Made by a program: the position numbers and the translations under genes. Below are positions 1 to 7,365 of a DNA stretch of 24,819 nucleotides, one piece after another; position 1 is the first letter of the stretch; every line of letters begins with the position of its first letter. The notes under the pieces are model-generated. The model saw only the letters and a list, made by a program, of their open reading frames with translations, was not told where the DNA came from and searched no databases. The DNA is from BS750m-G57 sp964392945 (GTDB lineage Bacteria; Planctomycetota; Phycisphaerae; SM23-33): contig CAYMSH010000038.1 in the NCBI GenBank assembly GCA_964392945.1, positions 1 to 24,819 on the forward strand, read 5' to 3'.

Positions 1-2
1 AA

Positions 3-443
3 TCGCACCGCATCTACTGGGAAGGCATGCCCGTCTGGGGCAAACTGCGCGACCTGTCGACCCAGTTCATGGAGCTGCAGACCGCGGTTGTCGCCTCGAC
101 GTACTGCAACAGTTGGATCTACGAGGACCTCGATCCCAACGATCCGTTTATGGGAATGGCGCGGGCCTACAGCGAGCTGTTCATCTGCCGATCCGACGAC
201 TTCAAGGAAAAGTATATGACCAGGATGGTCGAGAAGTTCTCGATCGACGGAGTGATCTATCACGACTCGAAGACCTGCCCGAACAACTCCAACAACCGCT
301 ACGACCTGCCCAAACGCCTCGAGACCAAAACGGGCAAGCCGTTCGTCGTTATCAACGGCGACCTGAACGACCTGAGACTCTACTCCGAAGAGCAGTCTCG
401 AACGAATATCGAAGCGTTCGTCGAGCAGCTTGCCGGCGCGTAA
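3..443 (+). CDS. 2-hydroxyacyl-CoA dehydratase / benzoyl-CoA reductase-type subunit, 3' part only
   Basis: The 5' part lies outside the window; the frame is open from base 3 to the TAA. The visible 146 residues match the C-terminal part of the HgdB/BcrB/BcrC family, iron-sulfur subunits that accept an electron from an ATP-driven activase and reduce CoA thioesters. Visible hallmarks are a DGVIYHDSKTCPNNSN stretch with a cysteine expected to sit at the cluster or active site, followed by the RLETKTGKPFVVINGDLNDLR region and the EEQSRTNIEAFVEQL C-terminus, all in family order. The activase gene starts 15 nt downstream, as expected for this enzyme system. A 2-hydroxyacyl-CoA dehydratase cannot be told from a benzoyl-CoA reductase subunit on this fragment. 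A second subunit probably lies just upstream, outside the window (inference). Confidence 0.85.
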   Translation, partial: SHRIYWEGMPVWGKLRDLSTQFMELQTAVVASTYCNSWIYEDLDPNDPFMGMARAYSELFICRSDDFKEKYMTRMVEKFSIDGVIYHDSKTCPNNSNNRYDLPKRLETKTGKPFVVINGDLNDLRLYSEEQSRTNIEAFVEQLAGA

Positions 444-458
444 TTGCGGAGCGGGACG

Positions 459-1238
459 ATGGAGTATTTCTGCGGAATCGACATAGGCGCATCGACGGCC
501 AAACTGGTGATCGCCGACGCCGACGGTAAGATCGTCGGAAAGGCGATGCAGCGGTCCGGCGTGGACTACACGCAAACCGCACAGACGCTGCTGGACCAGG
601 CGCTGGCCCAGGCGTCCATAGACCAATCGCAGATCGTGCGGTCTCTTTCCACCGGATACGGGCGCGACAACGTGCCCTGGGCCGACGGGAAGATGACTGA
701 AATCGCCTGCCACGGACGCGGATCGTATTTCCACTTCAAGGACCGCATCACGGTTATCGACATCGGAGCCCAGGACAGCAAGGTGATACACCTCGGGGCC
801 GACGGGCGCAGGATCGGCTTCAAGATGAATCGAAAGTGCGCCGCCGGTACGGGCGCGTTCATCGAGGAGATCGCCCACCGCCTGGCGCTGGATATCTCCG
901 AACTCAACGATCTTGCCGAGAAGTCCACCAAGAACGAACCGCTGGGCAGCTTCTGCACGGTGTTCGCGGCCACTGAAGTACTGGCCAAGATCCGCGACGG
1001 GGTAGACGTAGCCGACATCGTTCGCGGGGCGTTCTGCTCGGTAGTCAACAGGATAGTCGAAATTGACCGCCCCGAAGGGCTCCTGGTGACAACCGGCGGC
1101 GTGGTGGCCAACAACCCCTTCCTGGCTGAACTCATAGGACGAGCGTTCGGAAAAGAAGCGTTAATGCCTCCCGAGCCCCAACTAATGGGCGCATTCGGGG
1201 CCGCTTTGTTTGCGACCCAACAGTCGCAGAAAGGATAG
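459..1238 (+). CDS. 2-hydroxyacyl-CoA dehydratase/benzoyl-CoA reductase activase (BadF/HgdC family ATPase)
   Basis: A 259-residue ASKHA-fold ATPase. Enzymes of this family are homodimeric [4Fe-4S] proteins that use ATP hydrolysis to inject a low-potential electron into the partner dehydratase or reductase. Visible motifs are the phosphate-1 loop GIDIGASTAK (about residues 6-15), STGYGRD (64-70), the phosphate-2 loop VIDIGAQDSK (99-108), Cys127 in KCAAGTGAF and Cys166 in SFCTVFAATE. These two cysteines fall at the cluster-ligand positions known for HgdC. TTGGVVANNP (about 216-225) is the adenosine motif. I chose ATG 459 because GGAG lies 7 nt upstream; a TTG at 444 is also in frame. The length is that of the single-gene HgdC/HadI type rather than a BcrA/BcrD pair, which favours a homodimeric activator. 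It lies 4 nt before the MBL gene. Confidence 0.92.
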   Translation: MEYFCGIDIGASTAKLVIADADGKIVGKAMQRSGVDYTQTAQTLLDQALAQASIDQSQIVRSLSTGYGRDNVPWADGKMTEIACHGRGSYFHFKDRITVIDIGAQDSKVIHLGADGRRIGFKMNRKCAAGTGAFIEEIAHRLALDISELNDLAEKSTKNEPLGSFCTVFAATEVLAKIRDGVDVADIVRGAFCSVVNRIVEIDRPEGLLVTTGGVVANNPFLAELIGRAFGKEALMPPEPQLMGAFGAALFATQQSQKG

Positions 1239-1242
1239 CAAC

Positions 1243-2169
1243 ATGATCAAGAAGAATCCCCCGGTAGCACTTACCGATACGCTTACAATGCTCGGCACAA
1301 ACGAGTATCCGATCTACCTGGTCAACGGCGGCGCAGAAGGCGCGATCTTCGAAGGCGGAGTCGGAGCCATGGGACCGGTCCTGGAAACCCAACTGGCCCA
1401 ACTGGAGATCACCGGCGACTTCATAAAACAGATATTCGTTACCCACGCGCACCCCGATCACGTGATGGCCGTTCCGGCCCTTACCAAGATGTTCCCTGAA
1501 GCTACGGTCTGCGCCTCGAAACCGGCGGCCCAGGTCATGCAGGTAGACAAGGCGATCTCGTTTTTCTGCAAGGCCGACCAGATGATAACCGACGCGCTGC
1601 AGAAAGCCGGTTCGATTGAGTCCGACGTTGCTCCCGAGCCGCTTGAAGAAATGCGAATCCCGGTTGACACCTACCACGCCGACGGCGATCTGGTGGTTAT
1701 AGGCGACGCCGAATACGACGTGCTGTTCACCCCGGGCCACAGCGACTGCAGCCTGAGCTTCTACAACCCGGCCGAGAAAGTGCTGATCATCTCCGACGCC
1801 ACGGGCTACTTCGTGCCGGAAGACTTCTGGTGGCCCAACTACTTCTCGCACTACGGCGAATACGTCGATTCGATCAACCGCCTGGCGTCGCTGGATACCG
1901 AAGTGCTCTGCCTGAGCCACAACGCCGCAATCGTTGGCACCGCAGACGTAGAGGCGTATTTCAAGGGCGCACTTGAGGCTACCGAAGCCTACCACGCCCG
2001 GATCATCGCAGACGTGAAGGCCGGCAAGTCCGTACGCGAAATCGCCGGGGCATTGGGCCAGGAAGTTTTCGCCAGGACACAACTGATGCCTGTCGAATTC
2101 TTCCAGAAGAACGCCAGTCTGCTGGTCAAACAGTCGATGGAATATGAAGAGATAGCGCCAGCCGAATAG
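1243..2169 (+). CDS. MBL-fold metallohydrolase
   Basis: A 308-residue cytosolic protein of the metallo-beta-lactamase superfamily. The full di-metal set is visible: THAHPDH with His68, His70, Asp72 and His73, then TPGHS with His166, Asp185 in ISDATGY, and His226 in CLSHNA. The C-terminal part (about 230-308) is helical and may be a lid or dimerisation extension. There is no signal peptide. ATG 1243 is preceded by AAAGGA about 8 nt upstream; the longer frame starting at 1210 would overlap the activase. It sits between the activase and a ketoacyl synthase in one operon, so a thioesterase- or lactonase-like job on a pathway intermediate is plausible. The sequence does not fix the substrate. Confidence 0.85.
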   Translation: MIKKNPPVALTDTLTMLGTNEYPIYLVNGGAEGAIFEGGVGAMGPVLETQLAQLEITGDFIKQIFVTHAHPDHVMAVPALTKMFPEATVCASKPAAQVMQVDKAISFFCKADQMITDALQKAGSIESDVAPEPLEEMRIPVDTYHADGDLVVIGDAEYDVLFTPGHSDCSLSFYNPAEKVLIISDATGYFVPEDFWWPNYFSHYGEYVDSINRLASLDTEVLCLSHNAAIVGTADVEAYFKGALEATEAYHARIIADVKAGKSVREIAGALGQEVFARTQLMPVEFFQKNASLLVKQSMEYEEIAPAE

Positions 2170-2202
2170 TTCTAACAAAAAAGATCGCCGCCGGAGCACG
2201 CC

Positions 2203-3204
2203 ATGATATCGTCACGAATTCTCGGAACCGGGCATTTTACCCCGGAAAACGTAGTCACCAACTTCGACCTCGAAAAGGTGATGAACACCAACAACGAATT
2301 CATCGTCACGCGGACCGGCGTTAAGGAACGACGACACGCAGGACCGGAGACCAGCGCATCGGACCTCGGCGCGAAAGCGGCACTAGCGGCGATCGAAGAC
2401 GCCGGTCTGGCCCCGGGCGATATCGATCTGCTGATCACGAACACCATCACGCCGGATCATCATGATCCGGGCTGCGGCTTCTTCCTGCAGGCCAAACTCG
2501 ACATGCCGGGTATCCCTGTGTTCGACATCAAGGCCCAGTGCGCCGGGCTGATCTACGGCATCTCGATCGCCGATCAGTTCATCAAGTCCGGAACGTACCG
2601 CAACGTGCTGATAGTCTGTGCTGAAGTGCTGTCGAAGCGAATCGACTGCTCCGATGAGGGTCGCAACATCGGCATCCTCCTCGGCGACGGAGCCGGCGCC
2701 GCGGTCGTCGGAGTCTCCGACGACGAAAACGCAAAAGTGGTCTCCACGATCCTCCACGCCGACGGAAGCGGAGCCAAGGCGTTATACACCGCCGCGCCGG
2801 GAACCGGACAGGGCAAGATGGACTTCGTCGACGATGACGACGTAGCCGCCGGGCGCATACATTTCCGCATGGACGGGAAAACGGTGTACGAAAACGGAGT
2901 GGCTGGCATGAGTTCGGCCGCCGCCGAGTCGCTCGAAGTAAACGGACTGACCCTTGACGACATTGACATCCTCATTCCCCACCAGGCCAACATGCGCATG
3001 CTCGAAGCGGTAGTCGAGAAAGTCGGCATCGACATGGAGAAGGTCTTCGTCAACGTGGAGAGTTACGGCAACATGGCGTCAGCCTGCCTTCCGATCGCCC
3101 TGGACCAGGCCCGCAAATCCGGCCGCCTGAACCCAGGCGACACAGCCTTGTTAGTAGCATTCGGATCAGGCTTCGTCTGGGCCTCGGCGCTGGTCAAGAT
3201 GTAA
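2203..3204 (+). CDS. beta-ketoacyl-ACP synthase III family protein (FabH-like)
   Basis: A 333-residue thiolase-fold enzyme. FabH-type proteins condense an acyl-CoA starter with malonyl-ACP; relatives perform other Claisen condensations. The catalytic triad is visible: Cys113 in IKAQCAGLIYGI, His260 in IPHQANMRM and Asn290 in SYGNMASA. The glycine-rich LLGDGAGAAVV (about 159-169) and the C-terminal AFGSGFVWASAL are also typical. GGAG lies 6 nt before ATG 2203. It is the last gene of the operon, 33 nt after the MBL gene, and ends just before a strong terminator. Next to a CoA-ester reductase/dehydratase system it may extend or release an unusual acyl-CoA rather than be the housekeeping fabH; this is inference. 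None of the usual fab neighbours is present. Confidence 0.88.
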   Translation: MISSRILGTGHFTPENVVTNFDLEKVMNTNNEFIVTRTGVKERRHAGPETSASDLGAKAALAAIEDAGLAPGDIDLLITNTITPDHHDPGCGFFLQAKLDMPGIPVFDIKAQCAGLIYGISIADQFIKSGTYRNVLIVCAEVLSKRIDCSDEGRNIGILLGDGAGAAVVGVSDDENAKVVSTILHADGSGAKALYTAAPGTGQGKMDFVDDDDVAAGRIHFRMDGKTVYENGVAGMSSAAAESLEVNGLTLDDIDILIPHQANMRMLEAVVEKVGIDMEKVFVNVESYGNMASACLPIALDQARKSGRLNPGDTALLVAFGSGFVWASALVKM

Positions 3205-3242
3205 TATCGCTATTGGCTTTCACCTGCGTTCCAATAATAATA

Positions 3243-3275
3243 AAAGCCCACAGACAGAAGCTGTCTGTGGGCTTT
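3243..3275. terminator. bidirectional intrinsic terminator between KAS III and the CoA ligase
   Basis: A perfect 15-bp stem, AAAGCCCACAGACAG paired with CTGTCTGTGGGCTTT, closes an AAG loop. The A/T ends provide U-rich tails on both strands, better on the minus strand (TTTTATTATTATT). It lies between two converging genes. Confidence 0.88.
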
Positions 3276-3292
3276 CGTCGTTTCAGGACCGT

Positions 3293-4867
3293 TTATTCTT
3301 CCTGCGCCTCTTTCGCCGCTAGTTGGCGGAGGCGGTATCTTTGGATTTTGCCTGTTGCTGTTTTTGGCAGGAGGTCTGTGAAGATGATTGACCTGGGGTA
3401 CTTGTGCGGAGCCGTGTTCTTTTTGACGAATGTCTGCAGCTCGCGCACCAACTCGTCGCTGGGATCGTGGCCGTCTTTCAGCACTACGTAAGCTCGCGGT
3501 TTCAGCAGGCCTTCGGCGTCGGGAACGCCGATCACTCCGCTTTCCAGCACGGCGGGGTGATCGATCAGGATCGCTTCGACTTCCGCCGGCCAGACGGCCT
3601 GGCCGGAGACTTTCATCATGTCGTCGGTCCTGCCGGCGTACCAGAAGAACCCGTCTTCGTCGAGGCTGAACTTGTCGTGGGTGTTGATCCATTCGCCGCA
3701 GAATGTCGACTTGGTCTGCTCGTGCTTGTTCCAGTATCCGTTTGCGATCGAGTCGCCCTTGATGAACAGCGTGCCTTCCTCGCCGATCGGGGCTTCCTTG
3801 TCGTCGTCGCCGATGATCTTGGCTTCGTATCCGTCTACGATCTGGCCCGTGGAGCCGGCCTTGACCGCGCCGGGTCGGTTCGAGATGAAGATATGCAGAA
3901 TTTCAGTCGATCCGATCCCGTCGTAAATATGCACGCCGAACCGATCGAGCCATTTGTCGTAGAGCGGTTTTGGCAGCGGCTCGCCGGCCGAGATGCACAT
4001 TCGCACATTGCCCAGCGAGGTTCTGTCTTCCTGTTCGGCCATGTGCAGCATCGCAGCGTAACTTGTCGGCACGCCGTAGTAGACCGTGGGCTGGTACTTG
4101 TCGATCACGTCGTAAGTTGCTTGCGGGGTGGGGCGATCGGGCAGCAGGACCGTCGTGCCGCCTGTTCGCAGCGGGAAGTACAGCCCGTTGCCCAGCCCGT
4201 AAGCGAAGAAGAGTTTTGCGATCGAAAACGACGTGTCCGATTCGCGCACGCAGATGGTGTCGCGCGCATACAGGTCGGCCTCTACGATCATGTCGTGGTG
4301 CAGGTGGATCGCGCCTTTGGGGAACCCGGTTGTTCCGGAACTGTAAAGCCAGAACGCCGCATCGTCTTTGCTGGTCTCTACAGCTTCGAGTTTTGGCGAG
4401 GCTTCGTCCAGCAGTTTGCCCATCACCAGCGGGGCGTCGTGATCGTCGCCGGCTACGATAATGTGTTCGAGGTGCTTGAGGCGGCCGCGGATCTCCATGA
4501 TGTGTCCAAGCAGTGAGTCATGGACCACAAGCACGTGAGCGCGCGAGTCGTTAAGGAGATACTCGTAGTCCTTGGGCATGAGTATCGTGTTCATCGGAAT
4601 GGCGACTGCTCCGACTTTTATCGCTCCGAAGAACGCATAGACGCAGTCGGGATTGTCAGGCATGAGTATCGCAACCCGCTGTTCGATGCGTATGCCGAGA
4701 TTCAGCAGTGCATTGCCCATGCGATTCACGTTCGCCAGCAGTTGATCGTAAGTGACAGTCTCGTCGCCACATAGAATTGCAGGCTTTCCGCCTCGACCGG
4801 CGGCGACATTTTCGTCGATGAAGACCGACGCTGCGTTCAGGCGTTCGGGAAATTCCATTACAGCCAT
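3293..4867 (-). CDS. benzoate-CoA ligase-like aryl/acyl-CoA synthetase
   Basis: A 524-residue member of the ANL (AMP-forming) superfamily. It activates a carboxylate to its CoA thioester through an acyl-adenylate. Visible motifs are the P-loop YSSGTTGFPKG (175-185), AKLFFAYGLGN (217-227), YGVPTSYAAML (264-274), DGIGSTEILHIFISN (316-330), the hinge region YAGRTDDMMKVSG and the catalytic lysine in TATGKIQR (about Lys507). AKLFFAYGLGN and GSTEILHIFISN closely resemble the benzoate-CoA ligase family (BadA/BclA) as I recall it, more than acetyl-CoA synthetases. The start has an AAGGAG ribosome site. It converges on the activase operon, so it probably supplies the CoA ester used there. The exact acid (benzoate, a hydroxybenzoate or another aryl acid) cannot be read from the sequence. 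Confidence 0.87.
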   Translation of the reverse strand: MAVMEFPERLNAASVFIDENVAAGRGGKPAILCGDETVTYDQLLANVNRMGNALLNLGIRIEQRVAILMPDNPDCVYAFFGAIKVGAVAIPMNTILMPKDYEYLLNDSRAHVLVVHDSLLGHIMEIRGRLKHLEHIIVAGDDHDAPLVMGKLLDEASPKLEAVETSKDDAAFWLYSSGTTGFPKGAIHLHHDMIVEADLYARDTICVRESDTSFSIAKLFFAYGLGNGLYFPLRTGGTTVLLPDRPTPQATYDVIDKYQPTVYYGVPTSYAAMLHMAEQEDRTSLGNVRMCISAGEPLPKPLYDKWLDRFGVHIYDGIGSTEILHIFISNRPGAVKAGSTGQIVDGYEAKIIGDDDKEAPIGEEGTLFIKGDSIANGYWNKHEQTKSTFCGEWINTHDKFSLDEDGFFWYAGRTDDMMKVSGQAVWPAEVEAILIDHPAVLESGVIGVPDAEGLLKPRAYVVLKDGHDPSDELVRELQTFVKKNTAPHKYPRSIIFTDLLPKTATGKIQRYRLRQLAAKEAQEE

Positions 4868-4897
4868 ATCATCTCCTTCGCATTTAGACGAACCGCC

Positions 4898-4926
4898 ATT
4901 TTAAGGGCAAAACGCGTTTCTGGCAA
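4898..4926 (-). promoter_or_regulatory. sigma-70-like promoter of the CoA ligase
   Basis: On the minus strand TTGCCA (4921-4926) is followed after exactly 17 nt by TAAAAT (4898-4903). The start codon is about 30 nt downstream of the -10 box. Confidence 0.6.
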
Positions 4927-4955
4927 GCAAAACGACGACGAGCCCATGCGGCGTC

Positions 4956-4984
4956 TTGACCCCGGCGGTCCGGGCGGCGACAAT
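4956..4984 (+). promoter_or_regulatory. sigma-70-like promoter of the sulfatase
   Basis: TTGACC (4956-4961), 17 nt, then GACAAT (4979-4984). The leader to the ATG at 5032 would be about 41 nt. It is back to back with the ligase promoter. Confidence 0.55.
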
Positions 4985-5031
4985 TATCCCGGCAGTTCCT
5001 TGGACAATCAAACCCTTTGAGAGGTCAAACC

Positions 5032-6426
5032 ATGATTTCCAGCAGAAGAGAATTTCTCAAGACAGTCGGCGTCGCAGCGGCGGCGATGGCGATTCCCGCA
5101 ACAGCATCTCGCGGAGCCGAAAAGGCCTCCAAACCCAACGTTCTGTTGATATTCACAGACGACCAGGGCACGCTGGACGCCAACTGCTACGGATCGAAGG
5201 ATCTCTACACCCCGGCGATCGACGAACTTGCCGCAAAAGGCGTGCGGTTCACCCAGGCGTACTCCCATACTGTGTGCTGCCCGGCCCGCGCGCTGCTCAT
5301 GACTGGCAGGCATCCCCAGCGATCGAACGTTAACATGTGGACCCAGGGCGACGCGCATATCAAGACCGTCGGGCGGAACATGTATAAGGAAGAGATCACA
5401 ATAGCCGAGCATCTCAAGGCCGGCGGATACCGCACCGGTCTGTTCGGCAAGTGGCACCTCGGGGCGCACCTGGAATACGGCCCGACGAAACAGGGGTTCG
5501 ACGAATTCTACGGTCTACGCGGCGGCTTTATCGACAATTACAACCATTACTTCCTGCACGGCAAGGGATTCCACGATCTGTACGAAGGGACTAAAGAGGT
5601 CTTCGCTCGCGACAAGTACTTCCCCGACCTGATCACTGACCGGGCCTTGAAGTTCATCGAGACCAACAAGGCCGGCCCGTTCTTCATGTACCTGGCGTTT
5701 AACATCCCGCACTATCCCGAGCAGGCCGACAAGAAGTTCGACGAGCGTTACAAAGACCTGAAAATGCCTCGTCAGGCGTACGCCAAGATGATCTCGACTG
5801 TCGACGATCGGATCGGGCTCGTGCTGAAAAAACTCAACGATCTGAAGATCAGGGACAATACGATTATCGTGTTCATGTCCGACAACGGGCACTCGAACGA
5901 ACGCAATCACATTCGCATGGACAACCACAACAGCGGCCTGGCCAAGGGCGCGAAATACGGCGCCAACGGCGGCGGGGGGAACACCGGCAAATGGATCGGG
6001 GCCAAGGGCTCGTTCCAGGAAGGCGGCATTCGCGTGCCGGCGATAATTTCGTATCCGAAGACGCTGCCCAGCGGCGTTGTTCGCGACCAGGCGATAACCG
6101 CCGCCGACTGGTATCCGACGATCTCGGACCTTTGCGGTCTGGATCAACCGAAAGTTAAACTCGACGGGCAGAGTCTGCTGAAGATCATCAAGTCGCCGGA
6201 TTGCGCGACCCACCACAAGGTGATGCACTGGCAGTGGGGGTCCCAGTGGGCCGTTCGCCAGGGCGACTGGAAGCTCATTGGAAACGGCAAACGCGGACGA
6301 TCGCTGGGCAATCTGTCCGGCGACAAGCCCGAACGGGAGAACTTCATCAAGACCAAGCCGGAGATCGTCAAGCGCCTGCTGGGGCTTCACGTCGAGTGGG
6401 TCAAGGAAGTTATGCCGAAGAAGTAA
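5032..6426 (+). CDS. Tat-exported type I sulfatase (arylsulfatase family)
   Basis: A 464-residue sulfatase of the alkaline-phosphatase superfamily that hydrolyses sulfate esters, probably from polysaccharides or other organic sulfates. The N-terminus has a twin-arginine motif SRREFLK (residues 4-10), then an Ala-rich segment, so export through Tat is predicted. The metal pair is Asp43-Asp44 in IFTDDQG. The formylglycine motif is C-C-P-A-R (82-86), with Cys82 the residue to be converted, followed by ALLMTGRHPQR. GKWHLG, MSDNGHSNE (metal Asp/Asn) and KGSFQEGGIRVP are in their usual places. ATG 5032 follows GAGAGG; a TTG at 5017 is less likely. No maturase or FGE lies in the window. It is monocistronic and its stop is only 6 nt from the end of the converging nitroreductase gene. 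Confidence 0.95.
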   Translation: MISSRREFLKTVGVAAAAMAIPATASRGAEKASKPNVLLIFTDDQGTLDANCYGSKDLYTPAIDELAAKGVRFTQAYSHTVCCPARALLMTGRHPQRSNVNMWTQGDAHIKTVGRNMYKEEITIAEHLKAGGYRTGLFGKWHLGAHLEYGPTKQGFDEFYGLRGGFIDNYNHYFLHGKGFHDLYEGTKEVFARDKYFPDLITDRALKFIETNKAGPFFMYLAFNIPHYPEQADKKFDERYKDLKMPRQAYAKMISTVDDRIGLVLKKLNDLKIRDNTIIVFMSDNGHSNERNHIRMDNHNSGLAKGAKYGANGGGGNTGKWIGAKGSFQEGGIRVPAIISYPKTLPSGVVRDQAITAADWYPTISDLCGLDQPKVKLDGQSLLKIIKSPDCATHHKVMHWQWGSQWAVRQGDWKLIGNGKRGRSLGNLSGDKPERENFIKTKPEIVKRLLGLHVEWVKEVMPKK

Positions 6427-6432
6427 TTACTG

Positions 6433-7185
6433 TCACGCCCGTTTGCTGACCGGGGCGAGGTAGACTACGAACTCGTCGTCGCCGTCGAGGTCCAGGATCG
6501 AGTCCATCGCTTCCTGATCGTATGCCGCGATGGCGCACGTGCCGCACTCCATGGCCTCGGCGGCCAGGTACAGATTCTGGCAGATGTGTCCGGCGTCAAG
6601 CAGCATTGTCTTGTGCGATTCGTGCTGATATCGCCATTCGCCGCGATACGGTATGCAACTCCATACGAACAGCACTGCGGCTCGAGCGGCGAAGTCTTGT
6701 CCGAATGTGGCGGCGCTGAGTTTCTGCGATATGTTGTCGGGCGCCTCGCTGGTCAGCAGCAGTTCGTGGGTCAGCGGGAGGTACCTGTAAATCCCTTTGC
6801 CCAGCCCGGATATCCGATTGGCGACGATATAGGTTTCAAACGCGTGCCGGGCGCCGGCCGACGGGACCGGTCTGAACGTCGCCAGCCGGTCGGGCGAGAC
6901 GCGATCGACGCCTTGTGAAGCCCAGAGCAGAAGCGACAGTTCGATCAGGGTCAGCGGTTCGCCGGAGAAGTTCCGCCGGCTGCGGCGGTCTTTCAGGCAT
7001 GCCAGGATACCGGACTTCCGCACCGCTCGATCGTCAGGCCGGGGCAGCTTGAATATCTTCTTCGGCCGATCGCACGGTTTCTCCAGCGGCGGGGCGGGCA
7101 GGCCTCCGGACTGATCGCTCCGGCGCGAGTCGGTCTCGGCAAAACCCGATTTCATGAACTGGCGTCCTGATTCTATCGATTTCAT
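6433..7185 (-). CDS. SagB/ThcOx-type nitroreductase-family dehydrogenase
   Basis: A 250-residue flavoprotein of the nitroreductase fold. Visible family features are RRSRRNFSGEPLTLIELSLL near the start of the domain, WASQGVDRV, the PSAGARHAFETYIV strand typical of SagB-type members, and DAGHICQNLYLAAEAMECG for the FMN/dimer region. SagB-type enzymes oxidise azolines in peptide natural products, but many stand-alone homologues have unknown substrates. No YcaO or precursor peptide is visible here, so the role stays open. ATG 7185 has GGAG about 6 nt upstream; an in-frame ATG at 7218 is less likely because it would overlap the predicted promoter. The first 60 residues or so before the domain are polar and Lys/Arg-rich with no clear signal peptide. 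Confidence 0.82.
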   Translation of the reverse strand: MKSIESGRQFMKSGFAETDSRRSDQSGGLPAPPLEKPCDRPKKIFKLPRPDDRAVRKSGILACLKDRRSRRNFSGEPLTLIELSLLLWASQGVDRVSPDRLATFRPVPSAGARHAFETYIVANRISGLGKGIYRYLPLTHELLLTSEAPDNISQKLSAATFGQDFAARAAVLFVWSCIPYRGEWRYQHESHKTMLLDAGHICQNLYLAAEAMECGTCAIAAYDQEAMDSILDLDGDDEFVVYLAPVSKRA

Positions 7186-7208
7186 ATGTTGCTCCGTTTG
7201 TCGCGACA

Positions 7209-7237
7209 ATGATCTCATGAGCAGCCTTCAGCGTCAA
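7209..7237 (-). promoter_or_regulatory. sigma-70-like promoter of the nitroreductase
   Basis: On the minus strand TTGACG (7232-7237) is followed after 17 nt by GATCAT (7209-7214). The leader would be about 17 nt and includes the GGAG ribosome site. Confidence 0.5.
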
Positions 7238-7239
7238 GA

Positions 7240-7274
7240 GCCCTGAATCGGACCGGCGATTGCGAATTCAGGGC
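7240..7274. promoter_or_regulatory. 9-bp dyad between two back-to-back -35 boxes (possible operator)
   Basis: GCCCTGAAT (7240-7248) and ATTCAGGGC (7266-7274) are perfect reverse complements separated by 17 nt. The dyad starts 3 nt beyond the nitroreductase -35 box and ends directly against the -35 box of the rightward promoter. That suits a shared operator, with half-site centres 26 nt apart. This is inference; the dyad itself is directly visible. Confidence 0.5.
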
Positions 7275-7303
7275 GGGACATTTCTTTCCCGCGGCGGTAT
7301 AAT
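7275..7303 (+). promoter_or_regulatory. promoter of the secreted Lys-Pro linker protein
   Basis: GGGACA (7275-7280), 17 nt, then a perfect TATAAT (7298-7303), with a second overlapping TATAAT at 7303-7308. The leader is about 56 nt and begins with a small 6-bp hairpin (7314-7331). Confidence 0.6.
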
Positions 7304-7365
7304 ATAATCGCAGATGCGGTTTGCGCCGCATGCATGGGTTATCACTCTTCACAGCGAGATTCGCC

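Noticed and set aside
1132..2199. Long minus-strand open frame (355 codons) opposite the MBL gene
   Set aside because: It mirrors the MBL coding frame; the plus-strand product has a complete metal-binding set and the minus frame has no recognisable domain or ribosome site.
3..3204. A full BcrABCD-type benzoyl-CoA reductase
   Set aside because: Only one activase of HgdC length is seen and the second subunit is outside the window; the stronger claim is not supported.
2203..3204. A ladderane or cyclohexyl-fatty-acid starter enzyme
   Set aside because: KAS III specificity cannot be read from this sequence and no other ladderane-type genes are visible.
3404..4516. Long plus-strand open frame (370 codons) opposite the CoA ligase
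   Set aside because: It is an antisense shadow of a gene with intact ANL motifs.
5515..6390. Minus-strand open frame opposite the sulfatase
   Set aside because: The sulfatase frame has all catalytic motifs; this is codon-bias shadow.
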